From Candidatus Tepidiaquacellales bacterium UBA2330 (lineage in GTDB: Bacteria; Bacteroidota; Ignavibacteria; Tepidaquicellales; Tepidaquicellaceae): a stretch of 64,000 nt of DNA. Of this stretch, positions 53,598 through 62,612 are shown piece after piece (the stretch's first letter is position 1; every line of letters starts with the position of its first letter). The stretch lies in the NCBI GenBank assembly GCA_002344965.1, contig DDUU01000057.1, positions 1-64,000 on the forward strand. The letters are read 5' to 3'. Below the pieces are notes generated by a model. The model was not told the origin of the DNA. It did not search any database and was given only the letters and a program-made list of their open reading frames with translations. The position numbers were made by a program, and so were the translations under genes.

Positions 53598-54020
53598 ATG
53601 AGAACAAAACAAGTCAGACCTGACAAACTTGAATTTGAATACGAACTTTTTATCAGCCGCGAGCTGGATAAGACTATAGAAAAGGAATTCATACAGTTTG
53701 ATTTCAGAACTAAAAAAGTATTTGAATATTTTCTGTATAAAATTAATGTAGAGACAGGCATAGATCCCGCAAAGAGCGAACTGAAGTTTAATATTGAAGG
53801 ACTTTCCGCCCCGTCTCTCGATATCTCAAAATCCGGTACAGCAAGCTTTCAGTATAAGTTTTATGATTTTAAAAATGTTGAATATACTCTTTCGCTTTTA
53901 AAATACGGAAAAAATAAAGCGGTTTTTAAAATTAAAATATCACCTAAGTCAATAAAGATCACGCACGAACCAGCCAAAAAATTTCTGAAAGTATTTACTA
54001 AAAAATATAATGTATCCTAA
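53598..54020 (+). CDS. uncharacterised protein between hisS and lgt
   Basis: A 140-aa soluble protein without signal peptide or membrane helix, rich in Lys and Phe/Tyr, with an alternating pattern suggesting mostly beta-strands (KLEFEYELFISREL, FKIKISPKSIKITHEP). I do not recognise it. It begins at the base after the hisS stop and overlaps the start of lgt by 11 bases, so it is translated with both. Confidence 0.7.
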   Translation: MRTKQVRPDKLEFEYELFISRELDKTIEKEFIQFDFRTKKVFEYFLYKINVETGIDPAKSELKFNIEGLSAPSLDISKSGTASFQYKFYDFKNVEYTLSLLKYGKNKAVFKIKISPKSIKITHEPAKKFLKVFTKKYNVS

Positions 54021-54810
54021 ATTATTTGAAATTGGTCCTGTTCCTATTTACAGTTACGGTCTTATGCTCGGACTTGCTTTCCTGGTAGGAAGCGCATTGT
54101 TTTCCAAAGAGCTAAAGAGAAACTCAATGGATGAAAACTACGGGGTTACTGTTACATTCCTTTGTTTATTAGGCGGAATTATCGGCTCGAAGTTTTTTTA
54201 TATTCTTGAAGAATGGAATTTCGGTTCGGGTGAGCCGCTGATGTCATATTTTACAAGCGATGTTATTTTTTCAGCATCCGGGCTTACATTTTACGGAGGA
54301 CTGATCTTCGCAATAATATTTGTAATGATATTCTGCAAAGTAAAAAAAATATCCGTCTTAAAATTATTTGATATGATGTCGCCCAGCGCGGCAATTGGTT
54401 ACGGAATTGCGAGAATCGGATGCCATCTATCCGGGGACGGTGATTACGGAACGGTAGTAAACGGAACATTCTGGGAATTTCTGGGATACAGTTATTCAAA
54501 AGGAACTGTGCCGACGCCTGAAGGAGTGCTTGTGCATCCGGCGCCTGTATATGAGACTATAGTTTCTGTTTTTATATTTTTATTCTTATGGAGAAACAGA
54601 GCAAAATTCAAAACTCCGGGAATTATCTTTGCATACTTTCTAATTCTTTCAGGCATTGAAAGACTTCTGGTAGAGTTTATCAGACTGAACCCCGTCGTTG
54701 CATTCGGATTGAGTCAGGCGCAGATAATTTCAGTTGTAATGATATTAGGAGGAATATATTTACTTTTTGACAAACTTGCCGCAGAGAAAAAACTTATTAC
54801 TTCAAGCTGA
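54010..54810 (+). CDS. lgt: prolipoprotein diacylglyceryl transferase
   Basis: Membrane enzyme that adds diacylglycerol to the lipobox cysteine of prelipoproteins, 266 aa, seven helices. Conserved residues: SYGLMLGLAF, FYGGLIFA, the GIARIGCHLSGDGDYG loop (Arg needed for catalysis) and ERLLVEFIRLNP. The GCHLSGDGDYG form is common in Bacteroidota-type Lgt. ATG start. Lipoproteins in this window (28217, 39194) would be its substrates. It is followed by a thioredoxin-fold gene after 11 bases. Confidence 0.95.
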   Translation: MYPKLFEIGPVPIYSYGLMLGLAFLVGSALFSKELKRNSMDENYGVTVTFLCLLGGIIGSKFFYILEEWNFGSGEPLMSYFTSDVIFSASGLTFYGGLIFAIIFVMIFCKVKKISVLKLFDMMSPSAAIGYGIARIGCHLSGDGDYGTVVNGTFWEFLGYSYSKGTVPTPEGVLVHPAPVYETIVSVFIFLFLWRNRAKFKTPGIIFAYFLILSGIERLLVEFIRLNPVVAFGLSQAQIISVVMILGGIYLLFDKLAAEKKLITSS

Positions 54811-54821
54811 ACAAAGATTTA

Positions 54822-55064
54822 TTGGAAATAGAAATTTATACAAAGCGGAATTGTCATTTATGTGAAGTAATGATAAAAACCGTCAGAGAATGTTTGTACG
54901 AATTAAAGAATGAAACTGAACTGAAGGTAACAGACATTGAATCAGATAAAGATCTTTCAAAATATAAACTAAAAATCCCTGTCCTGATTATCGACAATAA
55001 AATGTATGCAAAGTATAGTGTTGATAAAGAAAAACTGATGAGGAAATTAAAAAATATATCTTAG
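54822..55064 (+). CDS. glutaredoxin-like protein
   Basis: An 80-aa thioredoxin-fold protein starting EIEIYTKRNCHLCEVMIK, with a CHLC pair (Cys11, Cys14) in place of CPYC, and the cis-Pro region KLKIPVLIID. TTG start. It could act as a disulfide or FeS-linked reductase; the substrate is unknown. Last gene of the hisS-lgt run, with no clear terminator after it. Confidence 0.8.
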   Translation: MEIEIYTKRNCHLCEVMIKTVRECLYELKNETELKVTDIESDKDLSKYKLKIPVLIIDNKMYAKYSVDKEKLMRKLKNIS

Positions 55065-55120
55065 ATTGGAATTAATCTACATTAAGAAATTACTTAAACA
55101 AATTTTCTGCTTTTAAAGAA

Positions 55121-55834
55121 TCACACATAAAAATTCTTAAACCCGCTTCTTCTGAAGTCTGATGTTTTTAAATAGTGCATTATGCCGACAGACTGATAAA
55201 ACAGATTCACAATAATTGACATTACGGCAACCATCTGAGAGACAGCGTAAAATTCAAATTCATCTTCTGCATCCGGCTTTTCAAAATGATATATTACAAA
55301 AACATAATAAAGCATAATTAACAGATTTATAACGTTAAATAAAAATAACTTCCTGAGTTTTTCATTACTGAACTGAAGTATCAGAATAAAAATTATCCAT
55401 AAAGTATAAGCAAGAAAAGCAATACTGAGATACAGCATATGCTGATCAAAGAAAGAACTTAACGGCGTGAATGCGATCCCGATAAAAGCAAGCCCGCTGA
55501 TTATCATGCAGATTTTACTTGTATAACCTGCAAACTTTTTTTCAAGAACATCAGTACCCAATGCCCACCATATTCTGGAAAAATAAATCATCACGATACC
55601 TAATCCGCCGAAAGCGGTTATATACATAATTTTTGAAACAGTATTTGTTTTGCCGGAGATTGTGATTGAATTTCCGAGGTCACTGAGAGTATTCAAAAAG
55701 AAATTGTAGTGAATGGAACTGGTGTCTATAAGATTTCCGCCCGGAAATGCAAGCATTGCAATACCAATTAAGAGAAAAAAGAATACTGCAGCAATTATCA
55801 TTATTTTACATCTTCTTAAAAGATTTTTATACAT
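55121..55834 (-). CDS. DUF998-like membrane protein
   Basis: A 237-aa protein with about six helices. The segment after helix 1, FPGGNLIDTSSIHYNFFLNTLSDLGNS (core YNFFLNTLSDLGNS), resembles the DUF998 pattern, followed by ISGLAFIGIAFTPLS. No role is known. It is convergent with the glutaredoxin-like gene and has a 324-base non-coding stretch upstream. Confidence 0.65.
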   Translation of the reverse strand: MYKNLLRRCKIMIIAAVFFFLLIGIAMLAFPGGNLIDTSSIHYNFFLNTLSDLGNSITISGKTNTVSKIMYITAFGGLGIVMIYFSRIWWALGTDVLEKKFAGYTSKICMIISGLAFIGIAFTPLSSFFDQHMLYLSIAFLAYTLWIIFILILQFSNEKLRKLFLFNVINLLIMLYYVFVIYHFEKPDAEDEFEFYAVSQMVAVMSIIVNLFYQSVGIMHYLKTSDFRRSGFKNFYV

Positions 55835-56158
55835 ATAATCTGATATTAATATAAAAGATTGTGTAAAATAACAGAATGATAAATAAATTTACTGTTATAA
55901 AAATTATACAATAAAAATAAAATTTACATTTTTAAAATTGTGTACAGACATTCGAGACGGTATTATGTTCACGTTAATCATATTTTACATAAGATACTTT
56001 TTTTAACTTAAAAATTGTATTGTTTTATAACGGTATGAAAAAAATTTTTGAATACATTTTAATGACATATCCGGCGGAATACAGAATGGAAGTATTTAAA
56101 ACGGAGTAATAGCTTACTCCGCTTTAAATACAAACCGGAAGGAATTTTGTAATGGAAT
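55835..56158. other. intergenic stretch with a terminator and no gene
   Basis: AT-rich. It holds the 5' region of the DUF998-like gene and, near its end, the hairpin terminator of the dockerin-like protein gene (56098-56124). A 24-codon frame at 56035 starts with ATG-AAA-AAA but runs into the hairpin and is not supported as a gene. Confidence 0.6.
56098..56124 (-). terminator. terminator after the dockerin-like protein gene
   Basis: The stem CGGAGTAA / TTACTCCG with loop TAGC is flanked by A- and T-rich runs. It lies about 35 bases after the minus-strand stop at 56159. Confidence 0.75.
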
Positions 56159-58294
56159 TTAAGGGGTTACGGCTGATACAAAGTTTAAAGCGTTATTATC
56201 CGTTATTACATAATCAGCTATATCAACAAAAAAGTCTCCGTTGAGATCCGTCAGATATGAATAACCAGTTATAAAATTATATACATCATTATCCACTAAC
56301 TGCAGATCATTAATATCAATAAATCCGTCCTGAGTTACATCTCCGCTGTATATGCACCATTTAGAACCTTTCATCATCATATTGTTGCCGTATGCTTTTG
56401 ACTGAAGGTCTGTAAAATCATAAGATACCGGATTATTGCTTATGCTGACAGGTACAGAGCTCCATGTTTCGATAGTGTTATAATGTTTTAAGACAAGATA
56501 AAAATTTCCTGAAGGCGCATCGGGAAAAGTAAAGACATTGTTCAGACTCTGATAATCAAGATATGCAATACCTGTATCAATAATATTGTAAGGAGGAGTC
56601 TGATCTCTTAGCAAAGCATACATTGCCAGATACTGACTGTGTTCATCCGTACTTTCATTATAATATCCTTCCACTGCAGCTTTAATAAATACGTATGTCG
56701 CTTCGCATCCGTGTGTGGAATATGTTCTGTAAAAATCAGACCAGATGATCTGGCAACTGTCATTTTGAAAATATCTGAATGCGGGTTTGGGAGAGCAGTA
56801 AGAGTTTGCATAGTTTGTATTTACATTATAAATAAATTTTGACTGACTATTTGAAATTGAATAGTAACCGACATTTTCCATATTGTAGTAGAGATTTTTA
56901 TATGCAATATTAAAACTTCCATTCACATTTCTTTTAGCAATTATATCGCTGTATCTTGATCTGATAATTGCAGAGTATTCAATTGTTAAAGCAAACCAGT
57001 TAACTGCGTCAAATGTTCTTATTCCCCACAGATCAAAGTCGCCTGAGTTCTGATAATCAATTGAAACGGACATCATAATTTGAGGCTGATTGGTGCCTCC
57101 GGATGATGCTATTCTGGCATATTCCATATTCTCACCATTTGAAGACATCATTCCGGAATAAACAGGATAAGATACTGTATTGCTTTCTGCTTTATACAGA
57201 TATAAATACGGCTCGAAACCGGGATAATTGCTGAGTACAAAAAAAAGCGAATCGGCAGAATTGTGATAATTGGCAACATCAGTCATAACAGCATATCCGT
57301 TTGATCCGGGAACGGAATTATAAATACTTTTCGGCAGATATGTAACTCCGGGAGATAAAGAATATGGACTTAAAACTTTACACATTTTTGTAAGTATATT
57401 GCTTTGATTATTTGCAATGGAATCCTGTGATAATACAATTGTGATATACGGTACAGCTGCATATCTCGCATTATCTGAAGTAATGCGCGCCTGAAAATAC
57501 TGACTCGTAAAATTGTATCCCGGAAATATCAGCGTTGATCCTGCATAACCAAGAGTCGGAGTTCTTATAATGGTATATCCTATCAGTCTCTGACCGTAAC
57601 CTCCGTTTGTTATATATCCGAATACAACGTGTATATATTTTTCACCGGCAGTATTTTCTATAATTTCCATATCCATATCGTCAGATGTAAATTTGTTATT
57701 TCCGCTGAAAGCTATCATAGCGTAAAGATTGAAAGTTTCGCCGTGATTAGTGGAATTAAAAATAGCAAGAGTATCAGGTAATGCAAAAAATCCTGTGTCA
57801 CCGTTTGCAAAACCGATCGCCAGCCATTGAGTACCGGCCGTAGCGCCTCTTTGCTCAATCTGAAATGCAGTTGCAATCGGAACATTATTAGGATTTAAAA
57901 TCGAAGTGTTTACAAGATTATCTGTTTCACGTCCTATTAGGCGCGATGCGGGAACTAATGTACCGAATTGTTCCGGATTTTTATCTGTATAAGTGCTTCC
58001 GTTTATACTTTCCAGTTCTGTCTGAATTTTTAAAATACTTTCACCTCCGAAACTTATATTATCAGTTGCTTTGATCTTTTCTATTTCATTTAATAAAATT
58101 AGTTCTTTTTCCGAATAACTAATTTCAGGTGTCTTTGAAAAATTATCATTCACTTTTTTGATATTTATTTTCTTGTTACTGACAGGAATTTTACTGTTCG
58201 GGGAACGGCTCTGTCCATTTAAATAATCAGGCAGAATATTAATAAATATGATGCCAGAAATCAAAAAGATCTTAAAAATAGTTTTGTGTAACAT
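56159..58294 (-). CDS. large secreted protein with C-terminal dockerin-like EF-hand pair
   Basis: A 711-aa exported protein: signal peptide (about 1-28), low-complexity Ser/Asn/Lys region, a long beta-rich central part of unknown fold, and a C-terminal segment with two calcium-loop repeats, GDVTQDGFIDINDLQL and TDLNGDFFVDIADYVI (about 653-700), resembling type I dockerins. It lacks the T9SS sorting domain seen in neighbours. The start ATG has a GGAG ribosome site. Function unknown. Confidence 0.7.
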   Translation of the reverse strand: MLHKTIFKIFLISGIIFINILPDYLNGQSRSPNSKIPVSNKKINIKKVNDNFSKTPEISYSEKELILLNEIEKIKATDNISFGGESILKIQTELESINGSTYTDKNPEQFGTLVPASRLIGRETDNLVNTSILNPNNVPIATAFQIEQRGATAGTQWLAIGFANGDTGFFALPDTLAIFNSTNHGETFNLYAMIAFSGNNKFTSDDMDMEIIENTAGEKYIHVVFGYITNGGYGQRLIGYTIIRTPTLGYAGSTLIFPGYNFTSQYFQARITSDNARYAAVPYITIVLSQDSIANNQSNILTKMCKVLSPYSLSPGVTYLPKSIYNSVPGSNGYAVMTDVANYHNSADSLFFVLSNYPGFEPYLYLYKAESNTVSYPVYSGMMSSNGENMEYARIASSGGTNQPQIMMSVSIDYQNSGDFDLWGIRTFDAVNWFALTIEYSAIIRSRYSDIIAKRNVNGSFNIAYKNLYYNMENVGYYSISNSQSKFIYNVNTNYANSYCSPKPAFRYFQNDSCQIIWSDFYRTYSTHGCEATYVFIKAAVEGYYNESTDEHSQYLAMYALLRDQTPPYNIIDTGIAYLDYQSLNNVFTFPDAPSGNFYLVLKHYNTIETWSSVPVSISNNPVSYDFTDLQSKAYGNNMMMKGSKWCIYSGDVTQDGFIDINDLQLVDNDVYNFITGYSYLTDLNGDFFVDIADYVITDNNALNFVSAVTP

Positions 58295-58748
58295 TCTGTT
58301 AATTCTCCTTTTCTAAAATTTTTTAAAAGGAATAATAACCTGACATACCGGCATGTCTTTGAGAAAGAATACGTTCGGAATAAAATTTTTATCTGATCAA
58401 AATTCCCTGTATATCTTTCACCGGTTATTATTCGGTTAAAATAACTTTACAAAAATAGAATCCTGATAATAGGTTTACAAAGAAAAATATCCGGGGTTTT
58501 CACCTTCATCATTACTTATAATTTCATAGTAAACTTGAAATATAAGCTTATTACATTGAAATTTTGGATAATTACTAGGTAATTCACAGACGGATTTTCA
58601 CATCAGAAGTGAATAATTTTTGATAAAATATTATTGATATTTAAATTTATAAAATTAAAGTGTGTATCAGAAAAGAAAGTAGGAATTGAGTTAAAAAAAG
58701 CCGGCATTAAACAAATAACGCCGGCTGAATAAATTGATATTATTAATC
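58295..58748. other. intergenic stretch with palindromes and a terminator
   Basis: About 450 bases without a gene. It holds the leader of the dockerin-like gene, a near-perfect palindrome at 58342-58357 (GACATACC / GGCATGTC, one mismatch), a short inverted repeat AATTAC-TAG-GTAATT near 58570, and the terminator of the propeller gene (58692-58726). No RNA gene is recognised. Confidence 0.5.
58692..58726 (-). terminator. rho-independent terminator after the propeller gene
   Basis: The stem AGCCGGC / GCCGGCT with a 14-base loop is followed on the minus strand by TTTTTTT. It lies 22 bases after the stop of the gene at 58749. Confidence 0.9.
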
Positions 58749-60914
58749 TTATTTTACAAGCACCATTTTTTTAGTTGAAACAAAATTGTTTGTAACTATT
58801 TTGTAGAAATAAACTCCGGATGATAGTCCTGAAGCGTCGAAATTAATTTCATACGTACCTGCATTTCTATAACCGTCAGCAAGATTTTCAACTTCCTTGC
58901 CTAACTTATCAAATATTTTTAAAGAAATATTCCCGTTTTCAGGCAATGAAAATTTAATGTTTGTAACCGGATTAAACGGATTAGGATAATTCTGAAACAG
59001 TTCAAACTTTTCAGGAATAAGAGTCGATGCAGTATTTTCACTGAAGTTCGTAATTACGCTGTATGTGATAACCATTTTAAAAAGACTTCCTGTCTGCATA
59101 TTGAGCAGATAACTTCTGTCCGGAACAAGTATTCCGGCACCTGCGCCGGAAAGACCTGAGTTAACATTAAAGAAGTTTGTGCCGCCGTTTGTTGTAAGAT
59201 ATGACTGTGCGCCGTAATTTCCTGTCAATACAACAGTAGGATCTTCTCTACAGAGATCAGAACCCCACCCGCTGCCGGAATTATTTGAAGTGATATTCCA
59301 GGTTTCTCCTTTGTTAATGGTTTTGAATACCTGTGAACTGCTCCATGTTGTAGCGTAACAAATATTCTGATCGAATACTGAATTACACATTGAAGGAATT
59401 TCAGATGATGATCCGGGCTTAACCAAATACCAGTTTACTCCTCTGTTTGTAGTTTTATAAATATCTGCGCCGTCATCACCGATAAACAGCACATCAGAAT
59501 TATCCCACATTACAATAATATCGCATGGAGAACCAATAGAAGTGTTATTATAAGGTGCGACGAGATTAAAGCTCGCACCGTTATCAGTTGATCTGTAAAG
59601 TCCTGAACCCTGAGTATTTGTAGGCACGAAATAGTAATTAGAAGGATCATTCTGATCCATTTCAAGCGGCTGACCGTAAGTAGTAAAATCCATAGATAAA
59701 ATTGTACTCCATGAAAGACCGTAATCTGTTGATCTTACAACTTTATCAGGAGAGCTTTGCATTGCAGCCATCCAGATATTCGTATCAACAGGACTAACAT
59801 AAAATGAATGTGCTCTGGAGCCGATGCCGATATTTGCTATCTGATTCCAGGTATCGCCTTTATCTCTGCTGACATAGACTTTAGTTCCATAAACAACAAA
59901 TGTAGAATTTCTGTCTGTAGGATGCATGCAAAGAGTATTACCTATACCGGATCCGTTTGGTGATTTCTGCGCCCAGGTCTGAGTTACGGTAGTTCCTGCA
60001 GGAAGATCCCATGAAACGCCGCCATTGGTAGTTCTGATAATCGCCTTATTGAGACTACTCACTGCAAAACCTTTTAAATTGTCATAGTAAAAAATATCAG
60101 TCAGATTCGCCATCATCGGATTTATTTCAAAGTTGAAAAAGTTTGCGCTTCCGTTTTTATTGTTTCTGATAAAACCACCGCCTCCGCAGACTGCAGCATC
60201 ATTAACACCAATGCCTGTTACTCCTCTGATATCGGAGTTTGTACGCGTTACTATATTATTCCAGACTCCTCCGTTTTGTTTAGAAATAATAACTCCGTAT
60301 TCACCTGTTACAACTATACCGTCCGTGAAATATTTAGCTTTCAGTAAATTTCTTGTTGTTCCCATTTGTTCCGCAGTCCATGTAGTGCCTCCGTCAACGG
60401 TTGTATAAGTCTGTCCCTGATCTCCGACGACTATTCCTTTCATTGCGTCAATAAATGAAATTGAATTGAGTTTAATATTTGCAATTCCTGTATTTTTTAC
60501 TGACCAGGTTACGCCTCCGTTTACTGATTTATATACAATACCGTTATCTCCGCAGAGATAACCTGTTTCTGTATCAATAAATACTATTGAATTAATATTT
60601 TCAGCTGAACCTGTATTATAAGTAGAAACAGCAGAATTGGTTTTTCCTGTTTTATGAACATTACCCGACTGACCGGCTATCCAGACGTCATTACCTGCAG
60701 AGGAAACGCTTCTGAGATCCTCTGAATTTATAACATAACTTGACCAAGAATTACCGGAATTTATAGATCTGAAAACCAGTCCGTCATTTCCCACAGCAAT
60801 AACATGAATTCCGTCGGGCGAAACTATACTGTTAAAACCCTGAGAATAAACATTGTTGAATTGAACTGAGGAAATGAAAAGTACTGCAAAAAAACCTGTA
60901 ATAAGTTTTTTCAT
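58749..60914 (-). CDS. secreted T9SS protein with YCF48/BNR-type propeller
   Basis: A 721-aa exported protein with signal peptide (about 1-24, ending VYSQ). Residues 25-610 hold many repeats of the type GGVTWSVKNTG, GGTTWTAEQMG, GVSWDLPAGT, KGDTWNQIANIG and GVNWYLVKPG, typical of YCF48/sortilin-like propellers. The T9SS sorting domain starts LFQNYPNPFNPVTNIKFSL (about 646) and ends KKMVLVK. The ligand is unknown. Confidence 0.85.
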   Translation of the reverse strand: MKKLITGFFAVLFISSVQFNNVYSQGFNSIVSPDGIHVIAVGNDGLVFRSINSGNSWSSYVINSEDLRSVSSAGNDVWIAGQSGNVHKTGKTNSAVSTYNTGSAENINSIVFIDTETGYLCGDNGIVYKSVNGGVTWSVKNTGIANIKLNSISFIDAMKGIVVGDQGQTYTTVDGGTTWTAEQMGTTRNLLKAKYFTDGIVVTGEYGVIISKQNGGVWNNIVTRTNSDIRGVTGIGVNDAAVCGGGGFIRNNKNGSANFFNFEINPMMANLTDIFYYDNLKGFAVSSLNKAIIRTTNGGVSWDLPAGTTVTQTWAQKSPNGSGIGNTLCMHPTDRNSTFVVYGTKVYVSRDKGDTWNQIANIGIGSRAHSFYVSPVDTNIWMAAMQSSPDKVVRSTDYGLSWSTILSMDFTTYGQPLEMDQNDPSNYYFVPTNTQGSGLYRSTDNGASFNLVAPYNNTSIGSPCDIIVMWDNSDVLFIGDDGADIYKTTNRGVNWYLVKPGSSSEIPSMCNSVFDQNICYATTWSSSQVFKTINKGETWNITSNNSGSGWGSDLCREDPTVVLTGNYGAQSYLTTNGGTNFFNVNSGLSGAGAGILVPDRSYLLNMQTGSLFKMVITYSVITNFSENTASTLIPEKFELFQNYPNPFNPVTNIKFSLPENGNISLKIFDKLGKEVENLADGYRNAGTYEINFDASGLSSGVYFYKIVTNNFVSTKKMVLVK

Positions 60915-61317
60915 TGGAATAATTTGTTTGTTTTAAAAAATGTTTCAGCAAAATTAATTTCAATAGTATTTAATAGCAAGTATATAATCTTTTTAAGTTT
61001 AGTATTCAAATCCAATTCCGTCTGAAAAATTTAGAGTTTAGATTAAAGTTTAGCTTACCTTAACTTACTTTTTTGAGGGATCAAAAAAAATATCACCGCT
61101 GCTGAAAAATCTCACATATAACTTTATTTTATATAATGTGTTGGACAGCAATATATCCAAAAATTTCTAAGGTGAATGCATTCAAAATTTCCATATTCAA
61201 CAATATCAAAAAAGCAATAAAAACAGTATATTGAGAAACTAAAAAAGGAACAGGTCAGTTACTTAAACCATAACCGAAAAATTTTTTTATAAAATCAAAT
61301 TAAATAAGGAGGCTATA
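60915..61317. other. intergenic stretch, divergent promoter region
   Basis: About 400 bases between the divergent propeller and redoxin genes. It is AT-rich with repeated AGTTTAG words (about 60996-61055). No open frame, RNA gene or strong hairpin was found. The ribosome site of the redoxin gene (61306-61312) is at its end. Confidence 0.5.
61306..61312 (+). promoter_or_regulatory. Shine-Dalgarno site of the redoxin gene
   Basis: AAGGAGG, 5 bases before the ATG at 61318. It is the best-spaced full SD in the window and fixes the start. Confidence 0.7.
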
Positions 61318-61905
61318 ATGAAAAAGTTAAATCTTATTTTAACTTTAGTTTTTGCTTTAATCTTTTCCGTAAAAAGTATTGCCGCTAATAATTCAGACGG
61401 ATTTTCAGTTGGTGATAAAGTTTCAGATTTCACAATTGATAATTACGACGGTACATCATACACTCTAAGCAACTCAGGCGCAAATTATACAGTACTTATT
61501 TTTCTTTCTACCAAATGTCCTTTCGTTCAGCCGTATTCGGAAAGACTAAATAATCTGGTAAAGGAATTCAGCAGTAATGGAGTAACAATTTGGGGAATCA
61601 ATTCAAACAATACTGAACCAGTTGACGAAATAAAAACACATTCAGCTGATCACGGCTATACATTCCCGGTTTTAAAAGACAACAATAATGTAGTAGCTGA
61701 TATGTTAAAAGCTGAAAGAACACCGGAAGTTTTTGTAGTCAGAAACAGTGATATGACGCTTGTTTATCACGGCAGAATCGATGATGATAAAGAAGCTGAA
61801 AAAGTAACCGTTAACGATCTTCAAAACGCCTTGAACGATCTGAATTCGGGAAAAGAAGTGGCAGTTTCAAATACAAAAGCATTTGGCTGTACGATAAAAA
61901 GATAA
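61318..61905 (+). CDS. exported redoxin-domain protein (AhpC/TSA fold)
   Basis: A 195-aa periplasmic thioredoxin-fold protein with signal peptide (about 1-22, ending SIAA). The active region is FLSTKCPFVQPYSERLNNL with Cys67; a second Cys192 sits in the C-terminal GCTIKR, the same layout as a Bacteroidota family that ends GCSIKWK. It could reduce peroxide or thiols. A perfect SD precedes it. The next gene is a TlpA-like protein 34 bases downstream. Confidence 0.85.
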   Translation: MKKLNLILTLVFALIFSVKSIAANNSDGFSVGDKVSDFTIDNYDGTSYTLSNSGANYTVLIFLSTKCPFVQPYSERLNNLVKEFSSNGVTIWGINSNNTEPVDEIKTHSADHGYTFPVLKDNNNVVADMLKAERTPEVFVVRNSDMTLVYHGRIDDDKEAEKVTVNDLQNALNDLNSGKEVAVSNTKAFGCTIKR

Positions 61906-61939
61906 TTAAAAGGAAATCAAAATTAACTTAATTGTATTC

Positions 61940-62431
61940 ATGAAATTAATTTTAACTTTATTTTTATTAGTAATGCCTGGCTTTCAGTCAACAGTGAATT
62001 CCCAGGAACTTTTACCTGCTGATAAAAATACTTTGGATAAACTAATTAGTGATAATAAGGATAAAGTATTGCTGTTTAATTACTGGGCTACCTGGTGTAA
62101 ACCATGTGTGGAAGAATTTCCTGACCTGATGAAACTACATAAAAACTATAAGGATAAAGATTTCAAATTAATTTTTGTCTCTCTTGATTTCGGTGAGGAT
62201 TTTAAAGATGAAATTACAGCATTCCTCAAAAAAAGCGGTGTTGATTTTGATACATATTATAATAATTTCAATAAAGATGAAGAACTTCTTAATTATGTTG
62301 ATAAAAACTGGGAAGGCGGTATCCCAGGGACTTTTATTTATGATAAAACCGGAAAGCTGAGAAAGTCATTGATTGGTAAACATGATTATGATGATTTTAA
62401 AAAAGAGGTTGATGTCTATCTAAGGAAATAA
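61940..62431 (+). CDS. TlpA/ResA-like thiol-disulfide protein
   Basis: A 163-aa exported thioredoxin-fold protein with a signal peptide (about 1-22) and the active site WATWCKPC (Cys53, Cys56), followed by the cis-Pro region GGIPGTFIYDKTGKL. Members reduce disulfides in cytochrome c maturation or other periplasmic proteins; c-type cytochromes in this window would be natural substrates, which is inference. It is probably co-transcribed with the redoxin gene and closes with a terminator. Confidence 0.9.
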   Translation: MKLILTLFLLVMPGFQSTVNSQELLPADKNTLDKLISDNKDKVLLFNYWATWCKPCVEEFPDLMKLHKNYKDKDFKLIFVSLDFGEDFKDEITAFLKKSGVDFDTYYNNFNKDEELLNYVDKNWEGGIPGTFIYDKTGKLRKSLIGKHDYDDFKKEVDVYLRK

Positions 62432-62456
62432 CTCAGTTTATAATATTCTTAATATT

Positions 62457-62482
62457 AACCCGGATTTTTTCCGGGTTTTTTA
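62457..62482 (+). terminator. rho-independent terminator after the TlpA-like gene
   Basis: The stem AACCCGGA / TCCGGGTT with a T-rich loop is followed by TTTTTT. It ends the redoxin-TlpA unit. Confidence 0.9.
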
Positions 62483-62612
62483 TTTCTCATTAAAAATTTG
62501 AGTTAAAATTAAATGAACAATTATTGCAATTTAAAACATTAAATATGTAACCCTAACTGTTTTTAATAAAAGAACATATCTGAATCACTTAAAGTAATAC
62601 ATCTGTTTATAA

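Noticed and set aside
56035..56109. 24-codon frame starting MKKIFEYI
   Set aside because: Too short, no SD, and it ends inside the terminator hairpin of the next gene.
60996..61055. AGTTTAG words as a repeat array
   Set aside because: The copies are few, irregularly spaced and differ in sequence; simple AT-rich drift explains them.
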